This document shows positions 44,883-56,039 of a DNA stretch of 64,000 nucleotides, piece by piece; position 1 is the first letter of the stretch; each line of letters starts with the position of its first letter. The notes under the pieces are model-generated. The model was given only the letters and a program-made list of their open reading frames with translations. It made no database searches and was not told the DNA's origin. The translations under genes and the position numbers were made by a program. Where the stretch lies: contig JALGAS010000004.1 in assembly GCA_023078685.1 (NCBI GenBank), positions 5,456,001 through 5,520,000 of the forward strand. Reading direction: 5' to 3'. The DNA is from Neopestalotiopsis rosae. Its lineage: Eukaryota > Ascomycota > Sordariomycetes > Amphisphaeriales > Sporocadaceae.

Positions 44883-45848
44883 TTACTCCTGGTTGACAGT
44901 TTGCTGGAATGTTTGTTAGCAATCTCAACTACATGCCAAGCAATTTCCACGTGCTGCCGGTACGCCAAGCAATCTGCCCTTGCAAAAAGTCTCAAGCAAC
45001 TCGAGACATCCACAGCGGGAGTGATCTTCACACGAAACCGGGGAACCTGGTACAAGGGACAGCCGAGACTATACACTTACCACCAACCAGTCCATTCCCT
45101 CTGTTACACCACTGCCATCAACTGCAGAACAAGCCATGATGCTCCAGTTGCGATCTCTCAGCTCACCCAGTCTAAGAGCTTCCGAAATCTCACCCGCACC
45201 CTTGGCGCCGGGCTGATCTTGTTTGTTGGCAAATACGAGTAGCGCGGCATCCTTGAGCTCGTCCTCGTTCAACATGGCGCCCAGCTCCTCGGCGGCCGTC
45301 TGCAACCGCTCGATATCGGTACTGTCGACCACAAAGATCACTGCGGCCGTGTTGGAGTAGTAACACCGCCAGTACGGTCGGATGCTGGTCTGACCGCCTA
45401 GATCCCAGACATTGAAGTTGAGGTTCTTGTATGTTACCGATTCGACATTGAAACCGATCGTAGGAATGGTCGTCACCACCTCGCCAATCTGTTATATATA
45501 TTAGTAATCAAACTTCACCTCAGTGCTTAGGATCACGAGTTGCGCAAGACGACGAATCTTTTGATTCACGGTCGTGGTCAAGGCTGGTGGTATGCGGGGC
45601 AGTGTGTGTGGTTGCGCCGGTGAAACTCGGTCGCTGGGGGTTTGCGCACCTTCAATCTGTAGAGTAGAGTTGTCTTTCCTGCGTTATCCTGATGACGAGT
45701 GCGTTAGTTGGAAGCTCGTTGCCAGTAGGTGCAGCTTGAAACCAGAAACCAGCTGGTCGAGATGCCAACATACCAGACCGAGGATCAGTATCCTAATCTC
45801 CTTCTTTGACCACAGCAGGCCGGACAGCCACGACATGCTTTGACCCAT
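44883..45848 (-). CDS. ARL1: ARL1, Arf-like GTPase of the trans-Golgi
   Basis: Four exons, 45848-45774, 45688-45650, 45488-45081 and 44903-44883, give 180 residues; the introns are 85, 161 and 177 bp and all phase 0. The second exon encodes only 13 residues and contains the P-loop remainder (DNAGKTT); the last exon encodes six. Seen: Gly2 for myristoylation ([10 protein letters not shown]), the P-loop GLDNAGKT, switch [28 protein letters not shown] (diagnostic of ARL1 rather than ARF1) and NKQD. The GTP-bound form recruits GRIP-domain golgins to the trans-Golgi. The small exons are easily missed by automated calling. Confidence 0.95.
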
Positions 45849-46878
45849 CTTGTGCGATTGTGACGATTGTCTTGTCTCTGTGTGATAACAATGGGAGGGC
45901 GGCGCCGATAGGGTTCGCTTCGCAAATAGTAATTGTGCTCCTGACTGTCACTGTCCCTGGCGACCAAGCGTTGAGAGGGACCAAATGCGCCCTCGTGATC
46001 AATGTCCACCGGGCGGATGCTCAAGTAAGCTACTAGTTCCGAGAAGTCGCCAAGGTTGCCTCCAGTAGGTAGTAGTAGTAGTCTTTTGAGAATGGAGTCT
46101 GGCTCGAGCGGCAGCGGTAGGCAGGAAGGCAAAGATACGTGTTCTGTATGGATTCTCGCAAAAGATATGCAGGAGATGGGAGTTTAAAAAAATAAAAAAG
46201 GTTTGGTATTAGTTCGTCAAGGCTGCATGAATCTTTGAAATGAACCCCGGTTACTGCTTTCGAATGGATGATTTTAGTTAACAAGGGTCTTGTTCTCCTT
46301 ATTCGCAGTGTGAGTAATGTAGGTACAGTACAGGAGTGACAGTACGTAGTAGTAGCAGTAGCAGCAGTAGTAAAGAGGCAATCCGCCCAAGTCCGTCACC
46401 CCCCAGAAGCCAGTGAGTGAGAGTCCAACCATACAAAAGAGGCCCTTCAAGTTCCGGCTGCCGTTTTCGAGCAGGGGTTCAAAGGAGAGCGCGGCAGCGC
46501 TGCATTGAACAAGACACTCAACACCCATTGAGAGCCCAGAGCTTGCCTTATCGGGCTTATCGGTGATTAAAGATTGACAGGCACCATTGATGCGCAAGAA
46601 CTGGACAGCTGGCAGTCACTGGCTGGTCTGACCAAGCGCTGAGGCTCCACTAAGCCTAGAATCATTCCTTCCCTCTCCCTTCCTTCCAATCCGATCTAGC
46701 GCACAGACCAGCCCTTGTGTTTTCGGGTTAAGCCCGGCCCAAATTCCTTAGCGCAAGGTTTTCGCATTTGCCCACACAGCAAAAATATCTCGAACTTCTT
46801 ACGCAGGCCCCTCTTCCCTTCCATCAAGAAGACATCACCAACCACATCTCGACATTGACACCAGCACAAGCAGTCAAA
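45849..46878. other. Divergent intergenic region, 1.0 kb
   Basis: Shared by ARL1 (-) and the ribosomal protein gene (+). Contains imperfect AGT/AGC trinucleotide runs near 46066-46083 and 46347-46372 and a pyrimidine-rich leader before 46879. No other gene. Confidence 0.5.
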
Positions 46879-47381
46879 ATGCCGGTATGTTGTCACCCTG
46901 TTCCTCGCGCCTCTACCCTGCCACCGAAGAATACGACAAAACCGAGACGGACATGAAAATCAACACGAGCGATGGACGAAATCCTCCCGGTGGCAGTGGG
47001 AAACCTTGATCACGGACTGGAGTGACGGCATCGAAGGAACCATGGAACAAATGGCTAATTGAACCTCTTTCTCTCTGTACAGAGCCACAAGTCTTTCCGC
47101 ACCAAGGTCAAGCTGGCCAAGGCCCAGAAGCAGAACCGCCCCATTCCCCAATGGATCCGTCTGCGAACTGGTAACACCATCAGGTACGACACACTCTTGT
47201 GCCCCGAAGCCGATGATGTTCAAGGACGAGAGAGAGGAGCAGTTGCAGGATGGCATCAAGGGCTCTCGTCGTCCTTGGGACAGTTGGGATGAGATGAGAT
47301 GGGAAAATCGACAGGACTGACTTCATTTTCAGATACAACGCCAAGAGACGCCACTGGCGCAAGACTCGTCTCGGCATCTAA
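46879..47381 (+). CDS. RPL39: 60S ribosomal protein eL39
   Basis: Exons 46879-46884 (Met-Pro only), 47083-47183 and 47333-47381, with introns of 198 and 149 bp, give 51 residues, the exact family length. The sequence is strongly basic, with [31 protein letters not shown] and the end [11 protein letters not shown], all conserved. It lines the nascent-peptide exit tunnel of the large subunit. The first intron comes after the second codon, a usual arrangement in fungal ribosomal protein genes. Both introns are longer than is typical for this window. Confidence 0.96.
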
Positions 47382-49625
47382 ATGTCGGGCGGTCGCCTCT
47401 TGCCCACCCTTCCTACTCCCGTTCATTCTCGCGATTCCAGCAGCCACTTGTTTTCCCTCTGCGACACACCACCGGTTTTCGGCTTTGTCACTATGGCGTT
47501 GATGATATGGAAAGGATAAAGGAGATGATTTGTACAGGTCATTCTGGAACGACTCTGCCAAAAACGGTGAACCCCAAAACTCTCATGGAAGCGACGACAG
47601 GAAATGAACGACTTGGAAGTGATGCTAGGAAGGGTGGCGCAATCTTTGCTGTTGGTTCGTTCGGGGTGTCTTTACAGGGCTCTTTTTCGAGATTTGCATG
47701 GTACCGGACATAGGGAATGAACACGTTTGCGAACAAGCAAAATATCGACTTTCTGTGTCGTGGGATGCGACATAAGGCTCTGCTATGTGACGTCGCGGTT
47801 GTGCTACTGTTTTGAGACTACCGGCTTCAAACTTCATGGCCATTATCAATTCGTCTAGGCCTCACCAGTGCGAGGTGTTTCCACCGGCCTCCTGCGCATT
47901 CCACACCATTGCGTCTTTGGAGTGTTGGACGTGTGCTTGCGAACCCTCGAGGCATCTCGGGAAGAGATTGATCGATCCGCAACTTGTTCGCTTCACCGCG
48001 TCACCAGCCCAGTCAGACAAGACATCGTCATTCAGAGAAGCTTCAAGTGAAGCAAGCCAGTAAATGCATTGCGTCCGACCAATAACAGATCATTGCGGCC
48101 AATGCACAATAACAACATAAACAAATGTCTTCTGTGGCATTTGCGTGCACGTTCAAGACAGACGTAGACCCAATAGAGGAAACAAGACAAATATCATGAT
48201 AGTCTACATCTTCTAATCCAAACGAGAAAACGTCCTCCGGTATCTCTTTTTGCGAATCGTCATCGATCCCAAGGGCCATGATGATGGCACACCATTAGGC
48301 TGAAGGCGGTTGATTCAACAAGCCACGACAAAATAGAACAGCTTCAGCCGCGTTTTGTGTACACAGTCAGACTGACGTCTTGCCCAATAGAGGAAACAGT
48401 CAAGCACCGACACAAGTCAGTATAGTAGTCAAGGTCTCTTTTATTTTCACATGGTCTCGTGACTAGCCAAGTTGTCAATGTTTCTATCAAACGCCGAAGG
48501 CTCCTGGGTCGCATGACGAAACTCTGCACAACAAGAGAAGAGGATCTCCCCGTATCTGCTTTTCGAATGATTTCTTATTTCTCACAGGAACATGATCCGT
48601 AGAAATTCCATCTTTACAAATTTTCTCACAGGTAAGATAGACGACAACTAGGGATTTGCAAAAGCATATGTCCAAGTAAATGATCATGAATAACACTCGG
48701 CATATTCATGCTTCCCCCATAAAAAGCCCAACCATGGCATCGACATTGTCTTGACGATACGCATGTCACAAAGAAACAGTCTCTCCAAGTAGTCTTTTCG
48801 ATATCTTCAATCATAGCCAAAGGAAATATTTGTGAAGGCACTGAGATATGATATAAACTGGTCCAGTCCGCAAGCGGTCAATATAATAATTTCATGAGAA
48901 CAGACTCGAGGGCATCTACATGCACCTTTACCCAGACCTACGAGGCGGACAAGTCAATTATACCATGTGGGAACACGAGCTTGCTACACATGATGTTGCA
49001 AATATACGACTATGCGGATACCGTGGCGGTGGAAACAGCCTTGAATAATGCTAAGTGTCATCATCATACAACAGCATCCAATCACTTCATCTCCTGGCTA
49101 TTCGACCATAATGTAAATTGTAAGTGTGTATATTTGTTCTCAACATTCAACATACATCTTCGTACGAGGTCTTATCCCGTGACACGGGATAACTTCAAAT
49201 TCATCAGCAGTCATCATGCCATCTATTGTTCAGCAGTATGCAAATGATCGTAGTACTGATACCAAATTCCAAGGATGCTGCAAAATCATGTAATTCAATT
49301 CTATTGCAGTTGAGCATAGGCTATGCACAAGTCATCTTTCCTTCGATGACAATTACATGAAGAGAGGGACATGCCAAGGAGCAGAGTCGTCCACATCCGT
49401 GTAGTTGCCCCCTTGCATCAGTCTGCCTCTTCAGGATGTTTCTATCATCCTTGTGCCCTAATCGTATCGTGAACATTCCGTGATAAAAGTAGAAAGGACA
49501 ACGCCGAATGCATGCATTCATAAAATCAAATCAACCACTTGAGGCTGCTCATCGAGCTGTGACAAATCCTTGTGGTCGAGCACTTCTTTCTCCCTTTGTT
49601 GTGCAGAGTGAATCATTTTCCACTT
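47382..49625. other. Convergent 3' region, 2.2 kb
   Basis: It lies between the 3' ends of eL39 (+) and SKP1 (-). Only short unconvincing frames. No RNA gene recognised. Confidence 0.45.
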
Positions 49626-50354
49626 CTAGCGGTCCTCGGCCCATTCGTTCTCGCGACGAATCTGTTCCTCCTCCTCGGGGGTGAAGTCGTTCGTAATATT
49701 GAACGTCTTACGGATTTCCTCGGGAGACTTGCCCTTGATCATGTTGGCGACGGTCTTGCAGCCAACGTCAAGGAGGGGCTTGATGTCCAGGTAGTTGGAG
49801 GCCTAAGAAAAAGTCAGTAAGCCATGGCGGGCTTTGCAGAGGAGAGGAGTGGTGACTTACCAAAATGATTTCGAAGAGCATCTCCTGGTCCACTTGCATG
49901 AACTTCTGGTCCCACTCATCGATCTCGGTTGTCTTCTTTCGGTTGTCGTTGTCCTCGTCGTTGGTAGGAGGGGGGTCCTGACGGTGGTGCTCGCACCACT
50001 CGATCACCTTGCGCAGAACGGGCTCGGACACCTAATGATGGATACATTGGTTAGCAAGGTGTGAGGGAACACTTTGCAGCATGATAGCTGCTGGGCGGAG
50101 AAACTTACGTTAGGGATAGGAATGATCTGGCTGACAACGTTGTCACCCAGATCCTCCAGCATGTTCTTGATCAGAAGCGAGCGCTCGGCGACAGAGCGAT
50201 CTACAGAGAAAGGTAAAGTCAGTACAAGTCGATAGTGGTCGCATATATGATATTGGGGGAATCCCGATCAGGATCGCGGGGTTTCGAACTTACCGACTTC
50301 AATAGTAGCATTGTCATTAGACTGAAGCTTGACCTTTACCTCGGTGGTGGCCAT
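49626..50354 (-). CDS. SKP1: SKP1, SCF ubiquitin-ligase adaptor
   Basis: Exons 50354-50294, 50200-50109, 50031-49861 and 49802-49626 (introns 93, 77 and 58 bp) give 166 residues. Seen: a BTB/POZ-like start ([17 protein letters not shown]), [12 protein letters not shown], a central basic/acidic loop ([19 protein letters not shown]) and the C-terminal F-box-binding helices ([37 protein letters not shown], ending NEWAEDR). SKP1 bridges cullin-1 and F-box proteins in SCF complexes for cell-cycle and signalling degradation, and also serves in other complexes. The gene is short and fully conserved in layout. Confidence 0.96.
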
Positions 50355-52590
50355 TTTGAATTGTGATTTGTCTGTTAGACGGAGGATGTGTGTGGTGTAA
50401 TACGGATGGGCGACGCTGGGCCAAAGGATGCCGAAGACGATGCCTTTACTGTGTGTTTGCGTGAGTGATGGACAAGAGTGTGTGTATCTGGCAGAAGCTG
50501 GGGCAAGAATCGGCGCAGGTGTTTTGCGGTCGGCGGTCTCGTTTGGCTGGCGTGCGTCAGTGAGATTTATTGGCAGGGAGGATCGGCTTAGGCAGGTGGT
50601 GGGGTTGTGTTAAGTAATGAAAGCGGCAAGCGGCACAGAAGCTGAGAAGGTTTAAAGTTGGCGGGCGAAGTTGAGTGTCACTTTGGGTGCAAGTGCGACA
50701 CGAACCAACGGATTGTCCGGCGCGAGAGAAAGTGACAGAAGGTGAATGGCCTGCAACTCACCTGACTCGATTGTTGTTATGTGTTGGCAGCAATTCTGAA
50801 TCAGCAACAATTGAAGTTTGATGTTGCAAGTAAGAGCTGAATGATTATTCGAGGTGGCCAAAGAAAGTGTCTGTCTTGGTAGTTGACGGAATCTGAAGCT
50901 TGATTGGAATGATCGATTGATTGGTTTGTATGGTGTGATTGTGTTGATACTGGGGAAGAGAGGAAATGTTGGAAGGAATATTCGGTCTGGCAGTACTTAT
51001 ATGCCAGAAAAAAACCCAGAGACCACTTTCATGTACCTGCCTTGGACCTTTCTCCGATCTAATGGCTTGGTTCGAGTTTACAAACCCTTTGGAAACCTTT
51101 AATCAAAGAGTCAAAGGCTTGAGGCTTTAGGCAGTCACGTCCACAAAGGGAACAATGTACGAAGTATCTCTTGTCTGCACCTTAGTGTGCAGGCACCGAA
51201 TCGAGCCTTCAGAGTGTTTGCAGCCCCAGCCGGCCAGGCGAGTGAGTCCCTACCGCATCGCCCAAGGGCCAAGGCTAGAGCCAGGAGCCCCCCGAAAGCG
51301 CCGCCAAAGGGCTGAACATTGAAAGCACAGGGTCCAACCCCAGCATTAGGAATTTATGAATACCCACACCTGCTGCCTGACAGAATAGTTTAAGCGGGGC
51401 CGTGCCAGGCATCCGAGCACATTCATCTATGTCAACTTGTCTATTGCACCTTAAGTTGTTCGCATCCCAAGTGCTGCAACGCGGTGTATGTACACAATCA
51501 TTTCCAGAAAGCTCTCCAGAGCTGAAGATGGCGTTTTACAGCATGGTACTGTCTCCATAGCGTGCATGCAAGGTACTGAATGTCCGAGGGTATCGCCCAT
51601 AATCCATAACCTTGATTCGTGAAGAGTATGTTCTGGAAAATCAGTAGAGAAACAATAATGTATCATGTCCTTTTTGTTTTGGCCAATGGGAGGCAAGGAC
51701 AACAGCTACTGGCCAATGAGGAGAACATCAAGTGCATTCAATGGTTTACAGTAGCCATCAAGAGTTTTGCTTTCAAGTCACTCTTTCAATGCATCAATGA
51801 ATGAATTACATCCAACAAAGAGTGTCTAGCAGTGGTCCATAGACTACTGGTCAAGTCCTCAGCAGCACATTCGGTTTTCGGCAGCATAGAAAACTCTTTG
51901 GTAACTCGATGTCAATCATCTTTTTTTGAGGTTATACCTTCAATATCCAGCTGCCTAGGTAAGTACCTGCGCCGACCACTCCGGGGCCACTCCGGGCCAT
52001 CAGGAGAACTAGTTGTCTATGTATGCCGAAGCAACAGTCATGTCCAATGTTTTTCTATCACCGTTTCCCTGGCGCCGTTGTCCAGGCCCATCCATATACC
52101 CTTAGAGGCATCACGTTTTCGTTTATCCATTCGGCGCTTCTGTTTTCCTCAGAAGCCCGCCCCCTACAAGCCATGCCATCAGTCATCTCATAACCTTTCA
52201 ACCTGCCAGTCCCGAACCATATACCGAGTTCCCCGAATATTGCGCCTTGTCCGTCCGTACAGTCTAGTCCCCTTTGACATTATAATTAAGACGAAATGGT
52301 TGAGGTGAGATAGTTGGAAGGGGGGAAAAGAAAGAAGAATAAATGTTAAGTATGTGTGTATTCTTTTGGTGTCATGTTTGAATGACCATGTGAAGGCAAT
52401 GAACGCTGGCAAGATTGAAATCCACAGAAAATGGGTGGAAAGAATTGGAGGGTATCAAAAGCTTGGCACACATCTCGTGCCTCAAGAAAGAAAAAGGGTA
52501 GTAGATTTAGGTGAGAACATTTGAAAAAGAAAATGCTTTTTGAAAAAATTGAAAAAAAGCAAACTGCTTGCCAAAAACTCTTCGGGTTGA
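50355..52590. other. Intergenic, 2.2 kb
   Basis: SKP1 promoter at the left; the right end is the 3' flank of the DUF4203 gene. No gene or RNA seen. Confidence 0.45.
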
Positions 52591-55500
52591 CTATTTTGCA
52601 GTGCTTTGCAGTCTTCGCATGGCATCTCGATGGGCATCCATCATGTACGGGCTGCTCCTCATTGACTCCTCAAATTTGCGATCGTTTTGCTCCTTTTGGA
52701 GACGCTCCATCTCTTTCCTCCGCACCTCCTGACCGCGTTGATTGAGCAGCATGACCCGGCTCTGCTCCATATTGCGCTGCATGTCCAAATTGGTACGCGA
52801 GGAGGACATGGCCTGCGATGGGAGCATATCGCGGCTTGATTTAGACGTCAGATAATTGGTGGCCGGAGAAGCCGTTCGCATCTCTCTTTGTACCGAACTC
52901 CTGAAGCTTGCGAGCTGAGCTTCCCGTGCTTGTTGAGAAGGAAGTACCGAATGACGCTGCGGTTGGTGAGAATTAAAGTTGGATGGTTCCGCCGTGGTCT
53001 GAGGTCCGTAAGATGTTCCGAGGTTTTGGCCCTGGCTATAGACATCTGCTGTTCCCGAGTTGATGATGCTACTCTGGCGCATAAGTTGTCTCCGCTGGCT
53101 TAGAGGAATATCATCCGCATCTTGACCCAAGTAGGAGTTTCGTGCCGAGTAATTGTGTATCGACCCAGCCTCGCTGGACACGGGCTGCGGAGAGACGCTC
53201 GATGATTCAAGGGTGTCCATGCCAAGGATCGACATTTTGTTTCGCAGGAGCATTTCGCGTTTGTCCAACAGAGTCTTCGGTTTCGAATGGGATACAGTAC
53301 CTACTGGGCCGGACCGAAGAGCAGGATGCTGCGACAAATCAGGCTCCTCGTGGATGGACTCCGAGATAATTTCCGAGGCACGCTGAGCTGCACTAGTCGT
53401 TCTGCTCTGGAAGCCTCGAGTCGCATGGACCGAAGGTGGTGCCATGGCCTTGGGGACAGAAGCACGCGCAGCAGCCGCATCTAGGGTCGGAGACAGAGGA
53501 GCAGACGATCCTAGATCTTTGGCGACTGATAGTCTCGAGTTTGATCGGGACACTGGGCCAGAGCTGGGAGGCGAGTGTGAGGCAGACGATGGAGACCTCG
53601 TCACAGCGGGGGCCGGAGTGGCATTGACAGCCGTTTTTTGCAGCTCCTCCACGTTCACCGGCGCAGCATCTTCCTTACTTCCCGTAGCTGGGCTCATAGT
53701 CGGATTGCGACTAATCTGTAGCTTATCTGGTTCTGGCAACTCTGCTTGATCGAGGTGCTTTGCCCACTCATTTGTACGGTAGGCAGATGCTACACGAGAC
53801 AGCCCAGTGGGAAGGTGATCTTTGGTCAAATTCGCTGGGGTCGAAGGAGCAGAAGGAGATGCAGAAGCCGACTTGCTTGGTGTCTCGGCTTTGGCGTCCG
53901 TTGCTGTTGCGCCATCTTCTGTTGCCGGTCCCATGCCTCTTGCCTCGGCCGCAACGGAAGCCGCAGCAAAAATATCTGCAGTCGAATCACGTGGCGATCT
54001 CATAAAGCTATCCGAGATGGGAGATCTCACCGAGTCCGTCGGCCCACTGAGCTCCGCCCTGATCCGTATGGCGACATCGGACGTGTTGACTTTTCGGTCA
54101 TCTTCATCTGTGCTGAGCCTGTCAACTGTGGCTGCAATGCTCTTGACATCGTCTTCCTTTTGTGCTTCAGACACAAGGTCTTCCCGACTCTCTGTCCACT
54201 CTTTCGAAAGGCTGGTGGGCGAGTTCTCCAGCGTCTTTCTCTTGGACCGACTAGATTTCGCCGAACCCTTGGACAAGGTTCGAAGCAAATGGCCGGATCC
54301 AATAGAAAGCCGATTTCCCATGGTAGAAAGGGATGCCCTCTTGCTCATCGCCATTGATCGACGGTCATCATCAGCAAAGGTGGCAAACGACGAGCGGTCG
54401 TCATCGTCGTCATCGTTCTCATCGGGCACTCGGAAAGGCATTGGCGTGATCTCCGGCGTAGCCGACCTGGAAGGCCCCCGAGAGTTGCGCTGGGATACCG
54501 ACAGTGATCGTCTCGCCTCTCCATCAGCTCCGACTATCCAGATCTTATCTTGATCAGGCGAAGCTGGTCGGCTGATGTGAGCCCCATCGTCATCATCTGC
54601 CACACGGATGACCACTCTCCCATCCTCATCCATATTGGTCAGGTCAATGTCCACAAATTCGTTTCCGGGACCCGTCGGAGATTTGCTCGAGTTGCTAGAG
54701 ATCTGTGTCATCTCAATCGCGTCCTCGGAGACTCCAGTCACGGTAGTGTGGCTGTTGCGATATTTTTTCTCGCTGACTTGGCCAACGCCCGAGTCTTTCG
54801 ATGTGGTGTTGAAACTTGATCTTGGCTTGTCTCCATAGGCCGCTTCCCACTGCTGCTTTTCTACAGTATCTTGTGTCTCAATCACCTCCCCAGCGTTGGC
54901 CTCCTCAAGTTCGCGTGTTCGTTGTGCGTCAGCTCGCGCTTCTGCCCGCTTGCTGCGGTGCTCCGCAATAACCTTCCAAAGCTTCATTTGCGATATGATG
55001 CCAGCAAGGGTGATCAGAACAATCAGAGCAATTTCGACGCGCATTCCCTTTGTTAGTGGATAGGTATCGGCTCCAAGAGGAAACAAATTGTCGTTGAGAG
55101 CCCAGATATATGCCCAAAACTCCTTGTATCCGGCTCTGCTGAAGCAATCTATCCCTATCACCGTGGTGGTTGCGCCAGAGAATGAAATCGATGCAATAAG
55201 AGCATATTTCCTGGTGAACCGGCTAAAGTAGAATGCAAACCCTGCAACGGTGAAGACTGCGATGAAGATGATCACGCTCGCACTGTTGGTCAGTACTCCA
55301 CCCTCTTTCAAGGTGAGTAGCCACATTGAAAGGCAAAATCCTCCCAGTAGGCACCCCAGGCTCTCGGTGATTTCCTTGAAGAACGTCGCCACGCCTCCAA
55401 GGATGGCACCCGTACAGATACAGGCAACCACATAGCCGCCCTGCGCGCCATCGGAAACTGGCAAGACCATAACATAGACGATCAAAACGGCCACACTGAG

Positions 55501-56039
55501 ACTTGCCAAGTAAGCTGTCGAGAAGAACGTGTGCACCCAGGCATTCTTAATTCCGATGAGAGCATAGGCAAGGCCAGTCACCATCAGGATGGCTCCAGCT
55601 ACACCCCATCCTGGAGTAAGGCGCGGCTGGATGGGCAACTCGCCAGGCTCAATGGTGGCTATTGCACATGGTTAGGCCAAGACATGTGTTGGAGTATATG
55701 AGAAAGGATAGACCTACAGTTGCCGAATATGCTTGAGTGGTTACTGACAGTATTTCCATTGAGTGCTGAAGGAACTGCAGTGGTAGATGTGGCTGATCTG
55801 CTCGATGTCGTTACGGTCACACTTGTAGGAGATGCCGTTGTTTTCTGAGCATCATCTGTGGCTGCCGATGTTGTGGTTGTCGCTTGAGCAGAAGTGGTGG
55901 TCCCAGTGCTCCCCGTTGCTATTGTGTCGATTGCTGTTGTGTCGTCTCTTCGTAACGGGCCACTCAACCCAGCTCTCACCACGTTGGAACCCAGGAGCAG
56001 GCATATAGCCCCTCTAATCCATGACTTTTTAACAAACAT
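52591..56039 (-). CDS. DUF4203 / TMEM198-like seven-TM protein with long Ser-rich tail
   Basis: Exons 56039-55718 and 55658-52591 (59-bp intron, GTAGGT donor, CAATAG acceptor) give 1129 residues. Seen: a signal peptide (MFVKKSWIRGAICLLLGSNVVRA), a Thr/Ser-rich extracellular stretch (about 30-105), seven hydrophobic segments (about 125-330) matching the DUF4203 fold, and a cytoplasmic tail of about 800 residues that is Ser/Pro/Asp/Glu-rich, with many RSxS/SP candidate phosphorylation sites and an Arg/Gln/Glu coiled coil at the end (RGQEVRRKEMERLQKEQNDR). Animal TMEM198 supports Wnt receptor phosphorylation; fungi have no Wnt pathway, so the function here is open. It sits at the plasma membrane by inference. 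Confidence 0.88.

Noticed and set aside
44296..44928. A 210-codon minus-strand frame over the ARL1 last exon and 3' flank
   Set aside because: It uses a different frame from the conserved ARL1 exons and has no protein-like pattern.
53822..54553. A 243-codon + strand frame within the DUF4203 tail
   Set aside because: Ser-rich shadow of the long Ser/Asp-rich cytoplasmic tail on the other strand.
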